A stretch of DNA of 64,000 bases from Pseudoclavibacter soli DSM 23366 (lineage in GTDB: Bacteria > Actinomycetota > Actinomycetes > Actinomycetales > Microbacteriaceae). The translations under genes and the position numbers were made by a program. Positions 51,778-59,592 of this stretch are shown here, in pieces; the stretch's first letter is position 1; every line of letters starts with the position of its first letter. Under the pieces are notes generated by a model. It saw only the letters and a program-made list of their open reading frames with translations, was not told the DNA's origin and made no database searches. The stretch spans positions 62,001 to 126,000 of the forward strand of contig NZ_AUIC01000005.1 of the NCBI RefSeq assembly GCF_000423505.1. Direction: 5' to 3'.

Positions 51778-52905
51778 ATGACCGAACAACAGATCTACAA
51801 GGGTCTGGCCGGCGTGCCGGTCGACTTCACCGCGATCTCGAAAGTAAATCCCGAGACCAACTCACTGCTGTACCGGGGCTACCCGGTGCAGGAGCTGGCT
51901 GCCACACAGTCGTTCGAGGCTGTGGCGTACCTGCTCTGGAACGGCGAGCTGCCCACCGACGAGCAGCTGGCCGAGTTCGTCTCGACCGAGCGCTCGCTGC
52001 GTGGCCTCGACGCCAACGTCAAGGCCGTGATCGACTCGCTGCCGACCACTGCGCATCCGATGGATGTGGTGCGCACGGCCGTCAGCGTCATCGGCGCCAA
52101 CGACCCGAAGACGGCTGATGAGTCGCCTGAGGCCGAGCTCGAGAAGGCCGTCAACCTCTTCGCCAAGCTGCCGTCGATCGTGGCCTACGATCAGCGCCGC
52201 CGCCGCGGTGAAGCGTATGTCGAGCCTGACGTCGACCTCGACTACTCGGCGAACTTCCTGTGGCAGACCTTCGGCCGCAAGCCCGACGACTTCGAGGTCG
52301 ATGCGTTCCGCGTCTCGCTGATTCTCTACGCAGAGCACTCGTTCAATGCATCGACGTTCACCGCTCGCGTGATCACCTCGACGCTGAGCGACCTCTACTC
52401 GGCAGTCACCGGTGCCATCGGCGCTCTCAAAGGCCCGCTGCACGGCGGTGCCAACGAGGCCGTACTGCACGAGTTCGAAGAGATCGGCTACGACGGCGAC
52501 GTCGAGCAGAAGGCTCACGACTGGCTGCAGGCTGCGTTCGCCGAGAAGAAGAAGATCATGGGCTTCGGCCACCGCGTGTACAAGAAGGGCGACTCGCGCG
52601 TCCCGACGATGCAAGAGGCGACCTACAAGCTCATCGAGCGCTACGACCGTCCCGAGATCAAGCGCCTCTACGAGGCACTGGCCAAAGAGATGGACGATGC
52701 CAAGGGCATCAAGCCGAACCTGGATTACCCGGCTGGCCCGGCGTATTACCTGCTCGGCTTCGATATTCCGACCTTCACGCCCATCTTCGTCGCCGCTCGC
52801 GTGACCGGATGGACTGCGCACATCATCGAGCAGCGCGCGAGCAACGCGCTGATTCGCCCGCTGTCGCTGTACAACGGGGTTGATGAGCGTCACGTCGAGG
52901 CGTGA
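51778..52905 (+). CDS. prpC: 2-Methylcitrate synthase
   Basis: A 375-residue citrate-synthase-fold enzyme that joins propionyl-CoA and oxaloacetate. Conserved His/Asp regions are in GPLHGGANEAVLHEFEEIG, GFGHRVYKKGDSRVP and TPIFVAARVTGWTAHIIEQ. The short form and position after prpB favour methylcitrate synthase over the main citrate synthase. AAGGAGG precedes the ATG by about seven bases. Confidence 0.93.
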   Translation: MTEQQIYKGLAGVPVDFTAISKVNPETNSLLYRGYPVQELAATQSFEAVAYLLWNGELPTDEQLAEFVSTERSLRGLDANVKAVIDSLPTTAHPMDVVRTAVSVIGANDPKTADESPEAELEKAVNLFAKLPSIVAYDQRRRRGEAYVEPDVDLDYSANFLWQTFGRKPDDFEVDAFRVSLILYAEHSFNASTFTARVITSTLSDLYSAVTGAIGALKGPLHGGANEAVLHEFEEIGYDGDVEQKAHDWLQAAFAEKKKIMGFGHRVYKKGDSRVPTMQEATYKLIERYDRPEIKRLYEALAKEMDDAKGIKPNLDYPAGPAYYLLGFDIPTFTPIFVAARVTGWTAHIIEQRASNALIRPLSLYNGVDERHVEA

Positions 52906-52910
52906 TCAGA

Positions 52911-52948
52911 CTGCGTCACGTGTATTCGGGGGAAGGCGCGTGACGCAG
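52911..52948 (+). repeat. Inverted repeat after prpC
   Basis: CTGCGTCACG at 52911-52920 is the exact complement of CGTGACGCAG at 52939-52948, with an 18-base loop and no T-run. It may slow or protect the transcript end. Confidence 0.5.
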
Positions 52949-52974
52949 CACAGCTGAGCTGAGCTCGGTTGCAC

Positions 52975-53012
52975 AGAGGGGCGCAGGCTACGGTCTGCGC
53001 CCCTCTTCTCTG
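52975..53012 (+). terminator. Terminator after the prp operon
   Basis: AGAGGGGCGCAG pairs exactly with CTGCGCCCCTCT around GCTACGGT, followed by TCTCTGCTT. It separates prpC from the fluoride-channel genes. Confidence 0.8.
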
Positions 53013-53027
53013 CTTGCGCGGCAGTCG

Positions 53028-53033
53028 TACACT
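53028..53033 (+). promoter_or_regulatory. -10 box TACACT for the first fluoride channel gene
   Basis: TACACT ends 7 bases before the ATG at 53041, immediately after the prp terminator. Confidence 0.5.
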
Positions 53034-53040
53034 GAGAGTC

Positions 53041-53490
53041 ATGAACCGCGCCACCACTGAGCCTCCCCTCGAACCCGCCTGGAAGGCTCTGCGCGCGCGC
53101 GACGCCGCACTGGTGTTCGTCGGCGGCGGCTTGGGGTCGCTCGTGCGCTGGTCGCTCGACCTCTGGCTGGGCGGCGGGCAGACCATGCCGGCCACCATCA
53201 CCGTCAACATCGTCGGCTCATTTCTTGTCGTATTCGTGCCAGCGCTGCTGTCGAGCAGCGTGGCAGTGCGCACGCTGGTTGTCCCCGGCGTGATCGGGGG
53301 CTTCACCACGTACAGCACCTTCGCCGTCGAGGTTATGCGACTGTTCGAGCGCGGCGACTTCGTCGCGGCCGCAGGATACGCACTTGCGCTGGTTGCCGCA
53401 GGTCTCGTCGCCGCGGGGGTCGGTTGGTGGGCCGCAGGGCGCGTCGATGCGCTGCGTCTGGCTCGGCGTGAGCAGGGGAACGCCAAGTGA
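53041..53490 (+). CDS. crcB: Fluoride channel subunit (CrcB/Fluc), longer copy
   Basis: A 149-residue membrane protein with four hydrophobic segments. It has FVGGGLGSLVRW, ATITVNIVGSFLVVFV and VIGGFTTYSTFAVEV, the Fluc signatures, including the Asn and the TYSTF polar track. Fluc proteins work as dimers; two dissimilar genes in tandem suggest a heterodimer. It overlaps the second copy by 4 bases (GTGA). No fluoride riboswitch is visible upstream. Confidence 0.9.
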   Translation: MNRATTEPPLEPAWKALRARDAALVFVGGGLGSLVRWSLDLWLGGGQTMPATITVNIVGSFLVVFVPALLSSSVAVRTLVVPGVIGGFTTYSTFAVEVMRLFERGDFVAAAGYALALVAAGLVAAGVGWWAAGRVDALRLARREQGNAK

Positions 53491-53837
53491 GCGCGCTGTG
53501 GATCTTTCTGGCCGCGGGGCTGGGGTCGGTCATCCGGTATGCCGTGGGTGTGCTGATGACGCGACCCTCGCGAGGGTTTCCCTGGGGCACGGTGGCGATC
53601 AACCTCACCGGTGCACTGGCGGCGGGCGCCGTCGCCGGGCTTGGCGTGCCGCCCATGTCGCCGATCAGCGTGGGATTTCTCGCCGGGTACACCACGTTCG
53701 GCACGGCGAGCAAAGAGAGCGTGGAGCTCATCGTGCACCGGCGCTACGGCGCTGCCGCCGGTTACGTGCTGCTGACGCTTGTGGGGTCGGTGACGCTGGC
53801 TGTGGCCGGAGCGCTGCTGTCAGCCACCTTGCGGTAG
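53487..53837 (+). CDS. crcB: Fluoride channel subunit (CrcB/Fluc), shorter copy
   Basis: A 116-residue membrane protein with four segments. It has FLAAGLGSVIRYAVG, GTVAINLTGALAAGAVAG and LAGYTTFGTASKESV. The Asn of AINLTG and the TTFGT track match Fluc proteins. It overlaps the first copy, as expected for a two-gene heterodimeric exporter that keeps cytoplasmic fluoride low. Confidence 0.9.
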   Translation: MSALWIFLAAGLGSVIRYAVGVLMTRPSRGFPWGTVAINLTGALAAGAVAGLGVPPMSPISVGFLAGYTTFGTASKESVELIVHRRYGAAAGYVLLTLVGSVTLAVAGALLSATLR

Positions 53838-53911
53838 GGGTGAAAGCCTGCCGTGGGGGTGAGTGTGCTTCACCCCTACTGCACATTTTGGGTTTTCTTC
53901 ACCCCTACTGC
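53834..53911. repeat. Repeat TTCACCCCTACTGC twice, plus an inverted copy
   Basis: GTAGGGGTGAA at 53834-53844 is the complement of TTCACCCCTAC at 53869-53879. TTCACCCCTACTGC recurs at 53898-53911. The first pair can form a hairpin at the end of the second crcB. The rest of the gap up to tRNA-Lys (53912-54031) holds nothing I can name. Confidence 0.7.
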
Positions 53912-54031
53912 GCATCTTGAGCGACGAGCCGGTTTCCGCGTCGATCGCGCAGTCATTCTTGCGGCATGAGAGCAGAAACCGTGCACAAATCGCGGTGCGG
54001 GGCAGAAATACCAGTAATTCGGCAAGAAAAG

Positions 54032-54104
54032 TGCCCCCCCTGGGTTTCGATCCCAGTACCCGCGGATTAAAAGTCCGCTGCTCTTCCGATTGAGCTAGAG
54101 GGGC
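54032..54104 (-). tRNA. tRNA-Lys (TTT)
   Basis: A 73-base tRNA on the minus strand. The acceptor GCCCCTC pairs with GGGGGGC, with one wobble pair. The anticodon stem GCGGA/TCCGC encloses CTTTTAA (anticodon TTT). The T-arm is CTGGG/CCCAG. Confidence 0.95.
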
Positions 54105-54166
54105 CCGGCCGGCAACACCGACCCGATCAATTCTGCCACAAACCGCCACGAGATGTTGGGCAACTA

Positions 54167-54195
54167 TTTACTTAGCCTAACTAAGCGAGTAGTCT
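54167..54195 (+). promoter_or_regulatory. marR promoter with operator in the spacer
   Basis: TTTACT at 54167-54172, a 17-bp spacer and TAGTCT at 54190-54195. The inverted repeat CTTAG-CCTAA-CTAAG at 54171-54185 occupies most of the spacer, so a bound dimer would block RNA polymerase. It resembles a MarR operator; a looser match to iron boxes exists. Confidence 0.65.
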
Positions 54196-54204
54196 GGGCG
54201 AGAC

Positions 54205-54657
54205 ATGAGCATCCCCGATACCCCCGCATCCACCATTCCCGAAGACGTCGTGCTGCTTGCCGACCAGCTGCGCATCGCCATTGCGCGCATGAATCGACGG
54301 CTGCGCGCGCAGACCCCCGGCGGGGTCACCCCGGCACAGCTGACCGTTCTGCTGATCCTCGACCGTCACGGTGAGCAGACCCTCAGCCAACTCGCCGAGC
54401 GAGAGCTGGTGAGTCTGCCCTCCATGAACCGCACCGTCTCACAGTTGGTGGTGCAGGGGTTCGTCTCACGCACGCCGTCGCCGAGCGATCGCCGGGTCAC
54501 ACTGCTGCAGATCACCGACGCCGGTCGGCTCGAGGCCGAGCGCACGCGCCGGCACCGCGATCAGTGGCTGGCCGCACGACTGCTCGAACTCAGCGACAGC
54601 GAACGCGCACAGCTGGGGCGCGCTGCCGAGATGCTCAACGGCATGGGATGCCGATGA
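54205..54657 (+). CDS. MarR-family transcriptional regulator
   Basis: A 150-residue winged-helix regulator. The helix-turn-helix lies in TLSQLAERELVSLPSMNRTVSQLV and the wing in SRTPSPSDRRVTLLQITDAG. The N-terminal and C-terminal helices form the dimer domain. It overlaps the MFS gene by 4 bases (ATGA), a classic regulator-plus-pump pair, and probably represses both through the operator upstream. The ligand is unknown. The ATG is 9 bases after the -10 box. Confidence 0.88.
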   Translation: MSIPDTPASTIPEDVVLLADQLRIAIARMNRRLRAQTPGGVTPAQLTVLLILDRHGEQTLSQLAERELVSLPSMNRTVSQLVVQGFVSRTPSPSDRRVTLLQITDAGRLEAERTRRHRDQWLAARLLELSDSERAQLGRAAEMLNGMGCR

Positions 54658-56150
54658 GCGCCGTCTTTCGCTCGCTGACGATCCGCAACTACCGCTACTG
54701 GTTCGGCGGCGCACTGGTGTCAAACGTGGGCACATGGATGCAGCGCACGGCTCAAGACTGGATCGTGCTGACCCAGCTCACCGACCACGATGCCTCCGCC
54801 GTGGGTATCATCACGGCACTGCAGCTCGGGCCCCAACTGGTGCTGACTCCCATCACCGGGGTGATCTCCGACCGTTTTCCGCGCCGTCAGGTGCTGCTGG
54901 TCACGCAGACGCTCATGGGGCTGCTGAGCTTCGTGCTGGGCATCTGGCTGATTCTCGGCGCACCCTCGCTCGCACTGGTCTACCTGATCGGTCTGGTCAG
55001 CGGTGTCGTCGGTGCCTTCGACACCCCGGCTCGTCAGGTGTTCGTTTCTGACCTCGTGCCGCGCGATGCAGTCGGCAACGCAGTGGCGCTCAACTCCACC
55101 TCGTTCAACCTCTCTCGCCTGGCTGGCCCGGCGGTCGCCGGTCTGCTCATCATGGTGGTGGGCAGCGGCTGGGTGTTCATCGCCAACGGTTTCACGTTCA
55201 TGGCGGCCATCGCCGCGATTCTGCTCATTCGCCCCGGCGACTTCTACAGCCTGCCTCGGCCAGCGGTGGCACGCGACCGCCGGGGCGGGGGCGGTCTGCT
55301 CGATGGGTTCCGCTACATCCGCACCCGCTCTGACCTCATGCTCGTGATGATCATGATCTTCTTGATCGGCACGTTCGGGCTGAACTTCCCCGTCGTGCTC
55401 TCGGCCATGATCACCGTCACCTTCGACGAAGATGCCCAGGCCTACGGCGTGATCTCCTCGGTGATGGGTGTGGGGTCGGTCGCTGGCGCACTGTTCACCG
55501 CCAGCCGCGACCGACCACGCCTGCGCAGCATCGTCGCTGGGGTCACCGGCTTCGGGCTCACCGCGACCGGGGCTGCACTGGCACCAGATCTGCTGACCTT
55601 CGGTGCTGCACTGGTGGCGCTCGGACTGTGCTCGCAGCTCGTGCTCTCGGGTGCCAACGCCTATGTGCAGGTGACCAGCGCCGGCTCGGTGCGTGGCCGA
55701 GTGATGGCCGTCTATATGGCCGTGCTCATGGGCGGCACACCCATTGGTGCGCCGCTGGTGGGCTGGGTCGCCAACGTGGCTGGCCCGCGCTGGGCCATGG
55801 GCATCGCCGGCTTCTCCGGCTTCGCAGCCGCAGTCGTTGCGCTCTGGTGGCTGCTGCTGACAAAACATGGCCGCGTGCATCGCAATCACGGCGGTGGGCT
55901 GCGTCACGCGTTTACCATTGACTACGCCGAACCGGCTGCAGTCGAGGTGCCGACGATCACCACCGAGATCGCAGTGATCCCGGGCCACCGCCGACCTGCC
56001 GCAGCCGCGCATCCACCGCGTACACTGGATCGATGCGCGAACATCACCGACCCGTCCTCTTCGGCGAGGGAGAGCTCGACCGGTTTCCCGGGGCACCCGA
56101 CCCCGCGGTCACGCACCGAATCGCACACGAGACCGCCCGCACGCTCCTGA
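54654..56150 (+). CDS. MFS transporter (putative drug or metabolite exporter)
   Basis: A 498-residue MFS protein with about twelve membrane segments. It has FRSLTIRNYRYWFGGALVS, VGTWMQRTAQDWIVL and ISDRFPRRQVLLV, the loop 2-3 motif of this subfamily, and ends its membrane part near residue 405. The last 40 residues read from the start of the next gene in another frame and look unrelated to the family, so the natural stop may lie earlier. Regulated with the MarR gene it overlaps. Confidence 0.87.
   Translation: MSAVFRSLTIRNYRYWFGGALVSNVGTWMQRTAQDWIVLTQLTDHDASAVGIITALQLGPQLVLTPITGVISDRFPRRQVLLVTQTLMGLLSFVLGIWLILGAPSLALVYLIGLVSGVVGAFDTPARQVFVSDLVPRDAVGNAVALNSTSFNLSRLAGPAVAGLLIMVVGSGWVFIANGFTFMAAIAAILLIRPGDFYSLPRPAVARDRRGGGGLLDGFRYIRTRSDLMLVMIMIFLIGTFGLNFPVVLSAMITVTFDEDAQAYGVISSVMGVGSVAGALFTASRDRPRLRSIVAGVTGFGLTATGAALAPDLLTFGAALVALGLCSQLVLSGANAYVQVTSAGSVRGRVMAVYMAVLMGGTPIGAPLVGWVANVAGPRWAMGIAGFSGFAAAVVALWWLLLTKHGRVHRNHGGGLRHAFTIDYAEPAAVEVPTITTEIAVIPGHRRPAAAAHPPRTLDRCANITDPSSSARESSTGFPGHPTPRSRTESHTRPPARS
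56021..56026 (+). promoter_or_regulatory. -10 box TACACT for the conserved unknown at 56033
   Basis: TACACT ends 6 bases before the ATG at 56033 and lies inside the MFS coding sequence. Confidence 0.45.
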
Positions 56151-56659
56151 GCCGTGCTCGCGGCGGGGCCGATCCCAACGTAGTCAAACGCCTCACTCAC
56201 TACACCGACGAACACGGCATCGAGACCATCAGCGAACTCTGGGCGCAGATGTCACCCGAGAGCCTGCCCGGTGTGCTGTGGCGCGTCTATCTGCTGCGCA
56301 GCATGGTGATGGGTCATCCTGACGACAATGCAGCGCTCTTTCAGCTCGGCGAGGGCCGGCTTGGCACGGTGGATGCGGTGGTCGCCGGAGTGCAGCCCCC
56401 GGCTGGGGTCATCGAGGTGCAGCAGCTGACTGAACAGGTGCTCCGCGGGGTGTTCATCGGAGACTTCCACCTCGCACTCAATCGCGCTGCGGCATTCTGC
56501 ATGATTGTGGCGGCCGGCTGCCTGCGGCACGCTGACGACATCGACGAGATTGATGCGCTGGCTGCCGAGTCGCTGACCGAGCGCGCTGCGGCCCTGACCG
56601 ACATGGCGCACGTGTTTCGACGCGGGGCTGCGCTGTGGCGTAGTGATCGCCTAGACTGA
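56033..56659 (+). CDS. Conserved actinobacterial protein of unknown function
   Basis: A 208-residue soluble, mostly helical protein beginning MREHHRPVLFGEGELDRFPG and containing RARGGADPNVVKRLTHY, SLPGVLWRVYLLRSM and LNRAAAFCMIVAAG. I recognise it as a protein sometimes mislabelled as an RNA polymerase subunit in Microbacteriaceae; I see no polymerase motif. Its first 118 bases lie inside the MFS gene in another frame. Its role is unknown. Confidence 0.7.
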   Translation: MREHHRPVLFGEGELDRFPGAPDPAVTHRIAHETARTLLSRARGGADPNVVKRLTHYTDEHGIETISELWAQMSPESLPGVLWRVYLLRSMVMGHPDDNAALFQLGEGRLGTVDAVVAGVQPPAGVIEVQQLTEQVLRGVFIGDFHLALNRAAAFCMIVAAGCLRHADDIDEIDALAAESLTERAAALTDMAHVFRRGAALWRSDRLD

Positions 56660-56807
56660 CAGGGCTCCCGGCAACGGGGGCACGGCCAGGTCGTGTAACC
56701 CCGGGCTCCAATTTTTGCCGCTTCGAGCGGCCTTCCGCCGAGAGGCGTTCATGGCCTGGTCTTCTTTTCCTTTTCCGCTGTGCGTCGAGACAAAGGGGTT
56801 GAGCGCT
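56652..56807 (+). ncRNA. Candidate structured leader before the siderophore-interacting gene
   Basis: TAGACT at 56652-56657 would start transcription near 56664. The leader can fold into at least three stems: CGGGG/CCCCG (56676-56680 with 56699-56703, approximately) enclosing CACG/CGTG; GCCGCT-TCG-AGCGGC (56717-56731); and CGCC-GAGA-GGCG (56736-56747). I could not match it to a known riboswitch. It may regulate the gene at 56808. Confidence 0.4.
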
Positions 56808-57629
56808 GTGCACCAGAGAGAACGACTGCGACACGAGCTGGCCTTTCGGCGGCTGCGAGTGAGCGAGACCAGCCAGATCAGCGCGCACCTGCGGCGCGTG
56901 CGACTCGTCGGCGACGATCTCGCGGGGTTCACCGCACCCGGCCCCAGCGATCATGTCAAGTTGTTTCTGCCCGATGCCAACGGGCAGATCATCGCACCCC
57001 TCGTTGCCGACGATGGGTCGCTGCAGCGGCCTGAGGGCACCCCGACCACGCGTGACTACACGCCCCGAGCGGTGGACACCGACGCTGCCGGGGTGCCGGT
57101 TGCCATCGACATCGACTTCGTGCTGCACGAAGGCGGCCCGGCAACCGAATGGGCGCGCCGTGCCACACCCGGCGACGAGATCGTGGTGGCCGGCCCCCGT
57201 GGCTCGAAACTGGCACCCACCGCCCCTGGGCGTGTGGCACTCGTTGCCGACCCTTCGGCGTTCCCGGCCTTCGTGCGCTGGGTTGAGGCACTGTCGCAGC
57301 CGACCGTGATCGATGCCGTGATCTGGAATGCGGCGGCGGCCGATGCAGAGTACTTCGACGAATCGGTGCGGGCTCGCCTCGCCAGCCTGCAGTGGGTGTC
57401 TGAAGCCTCTGGCGACGCCGGGCTGCTTGATGCAGTGCGTTCGCTCGAACTGGCCGAGGGCGCGTTCGTCTGGGCTGCAGGTGAGGCTCAGGCGCTGATT
57501 GCGGTGCGGCGACTGCTGCGCGAGCAGCCTCAGCTTGACCGGGCCGACATTGACGTATCGGGATACTGGAAGCGGGGCGTGATCGCCCTCGACCATCACG
57601 CCCCGCTTGATCCAAGTGACCCCGAGTGA
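56808..57629 (+). CDS. Siderophore-interacting protein (FAD/NAD(P)H ferric-siderophore reductase)
   Basis: A 273-residue SIP-family flavoprotein that probably reduces ferric siderophores in the cytoplasm. It has ISAHLRRVRLVGDDLAGF, DYTPRAVD with the FAD-binding Arg-x-Tyr region, GPATEWARRATPGDEI, VAGPRGS and a C-terminal WAAGEAQALIAVRR and SGYWKRG. The GTG at 56808 follows AAAGGGG by 9 bases. An ATG at 56751 has GAGAGG but would add residues with codons unlike the rest. Confidence 0.87.
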   Translation: MHQRERLRHELAFRRLRVSETSQISAHLRRVRLVGDDLAGFTAPGPSDHVKLFLPDANGQIIAPLVADDGSLQRPEGTPTTRDYTPRAVDTDAAGVPVAIDIDFVLHEGGPATEWARRATPGDEIVVAGPRGSKLAPTAPGRVALVADPSAFPAFVRWVEALSQPTVIDAVIWNAAAADAEYFDESVRARLASLQWVSEASGDAGLLDAVRSLELAEGAFVWAAGEAQALIAVRRLLREQPQLDRADIDVSGYWKRGVIALDHHAPLDPSDPE

Positions 57630-57639
57630 GGTGTGAGCT

Positions 57640-58419
57640 TCAGCCGAAGCGGCCCGAGATGTAGTCTTCGGTCTCTTTCTGCGTGGGGTTCTCGAAGATC
57701 TTGCGGGTGTCGTCGTATTCGATGAGTTTGCCAGGCTTGCCGGTGCCGGCGATGTTGAAGAACGCCGTGCGATCTGACACACGCGTCGCCTGCTGCATGT
57801 TGTGCGTCACGATCACAATCGTGTACTCCTGCTTGAGCTCGTGAATCAGGTCTTCAATTGCGAGCGTCGAGATGGGATCGAGAGCCGAAGCCGGCTCATC
57901 CATCAGCAGCACCTCAGGCTCGACTGCGATGGCACGCGAAATGCACAGACGCTGCTGCTGACCGCCGGAGAGCCCGCCGCCGGGTGCATTCAGACGGTCT
58001 TTGACCTCGTTCCAGAGGTTGGCTCCGCGCAGTGAGCGCTCGACCAAGTCGTCGGCGTCAGAGCGTGAGATATGACGGTTGTTGAGGGTGACTCCGGCGA
58101 GCACATTCTCGCGAATCGACATAGTGGGAAAGGGATTCGGGCGCTGGAAGACCATGCCGATGTGCCGGCGCACCAGCACCGGGTCGACTCCCGGGCCATA
58201 CAGATCGTCTCCGTCGAGCAGAATCTGCCCGTCGACCCACGCCTTGGGAATGACTTCGTGCATTCGGTTGATCGAGCGCAGCACGGTCGACTTGCCACAG
58301 CCCGAAGGCCCGATGAACGCGGTGACCGCCTTGGGTTCAATCGACATGTTCACGCCTTCGACGGCCTTGAACTTGTCATAGTAGATGTCGAGGTCTTTGA
58401 TCACGATGCGCTTTGACAT
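57640..58419 (-). CDS. pstB: Phosphate ABC transporter ATPase
   Basis: A 259-residue ATPase. Walker [12 protein letters not shown], the Q-loop in [11 protein letters not shown], signature LSGGQQQR and Walker [13 protein letters not shown] are all present, with the PstB start [16 protein letters not shown]. It energises uptake with PstA and PstC, encoded just upstream. It is the last gene of the pst operon, and its stop lies 10 bases from the convergent siderophore-interacting gene. Confidence 0.95.
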   Translation of the reverse strand: MSKRIVIKDLDIYYDKFKAVEGVNMSIEPKAVTAFIGPSGCGKSTVLRSINRMHEVIPKAWVDGQILLDGDDLYGPGVDPVLVRRHIGMVFQRPNPFPTMSIRENVLAGVTLNNRHISRSDADDLVERSLRGANLWNEVKDRLNAPGGGLSGGQQQRLCISRAIAVEPEVLLMDEPASALDPISTLAIEDLIHELKQEYTIVIVTHNMQQATRVSDRTAFFNIAGTGKPGKLIEYDDTRKIFENPTQKETEDYISGRFG

Positions 58420-58453
58420 GGTGGATTCCTTTCGAAAGAGCGGGGGCCGGCGA

Positions 58454-59581
58454 TCAGCGGTCGCGCTTGGGGGAGAAGAAGAACGACACCAGTCGGCCGA
58501 TGGCGTTGAGAACGACGACGATGAGCATCAGGATCAGCGCGCCAGACCAGGCCAACTGGTTGCCCTCTGGCGTGGTGAAGCCCCATTGCTGGTAGACGAA
58601 GGTCGGCAGCGAAGACATCACGCCCGAGAACAGATCAGTGTTCATGTTGATGCTCATGCCCGCGGCGACCAGCAGCGGAGCAGTCTCGCCGATGACGCGA
58701 GCCACAGCCAGCAGCACTGAGGTGACGAGGCCACCGATGGCGGTCGGCAGCACGATCTTGAGAATGGTGCGCCACTTCGGCACCCCGAGTGCATAGGCAC
58801 CCTCACGCAGCTCGTGCGGCACCAGACGGATCATCTCTTCGCTCGAGCGCACAACGGTCGGCAGCATCAGCACGATCAGGGCGACCGAGCCCACGGCCCC
58901 GGAGCGCACGGAGGTGAGGTCGCCGCCAGTGGCCTGTACCACCAGAGTGAACAGCGCAAAGGCGAACAGACCGGCCACGATGCTCGGAATGCCGGTCATC
59001 ACGTCGACGAAGAAGCCGATCGCCTTCGAGAACGCGTTGCCCCGGCCGTACTCGACCAAGTAGATGGCGGTCAGGATGCCGATGGGCACCGAGATCACCG
59101 AGGTGGCCAGAGTGATCAGCAGAGTGCCCAGAATGGCATGAGCGGCGCCGCGCTCGCCTGGCATCGAGGCATCGTTGAGAAAGAACGTGGCGTTCAGGCC
59201 GGGCAGCCCCTTGATAATCAGCGTCACGATGAGCGACAGCAGTGGCAGCATGGCGATGATGAAGGCCACGGTGACCAGGCCCGTGATCAGTCGGTCGAAG
59301 GCTTTGCGGCGGTTCTCGGCCACGACCGAGAACAAGTAGATGAAGATCAGGTAGAGGGCCATGATGGTGGCCAACCAGCCGCCCACATTGGGGTAGATGG
59401 TGAGTTTGTCAGTCTTCTCGGTGTAGACGTACAGCGGGTCGCCGCTGCTGAGCCACTGAAAACCGAAGATCAGCGTGCTGACGATGGTGGCGCCGATCAG
59501 TACGGCCAGTGGGGTCCAGCGGGGCAGGTCGCCCGCGGTAAGTGCGTTCGTCGTGTGACGCGTTCGTGCTGTGGTGGTCAC
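58454..59581 (-). CDS. pstA: Phosphate ABC transporter permease
   Basis: A 375-residue permease with six or more membrane segments. It has a longer N-terminal region than the typical PstA (about 100 extra residues with two segments). The inner-membrane protein loop reads [19 protein letters not shown], the ATPase-coupling motif. The GTG at 59581 follows GAGGGGA; longer readings upstream overlap pstC and are rejected. Confidence 0.93.
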   Translation of the reverse strand: MTTTARTRHTTNALTAGDLPRWTPLAVLIGATIVSTLIFGFQWLSSGDPLYVYTEKTDKLTIYPNVGGWLATIMALYLIFIYLFSVVAENRRKAFDRLITGLVTVAFIIAMLPLLSLIVTLIIKGLPGLNATFFLNDASMPGERGAAHAILGTLLITLATSVISVPIGILTAIYLVEYGRGNAFSKAIGFFVDVMTGIPSIVAGLFAFALFTLVVQATGGDLTSVRSGAVGSVALIVLMLPTVVRSSEEMIRLVPHELREGAYALGVPKWRTILKIVLPTAIGGLVTSVLLAVARVIGETAPLLVAAGMSINMNTDLFSGVMSSLPTFVYQQWGFTTPEGNQLAWSGALILMLIVVVLNAIGRLVSFFFSPKRDR

Positions 59582-59592
59582 GGTTCGTCCCC

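Noticed and set aside
53000-53040. Fluoride riboswitch before crcB
   Set aside because: Only about 30 bases separate the prp terminator from the start codon, and a -10 box lies 7 bases before it.
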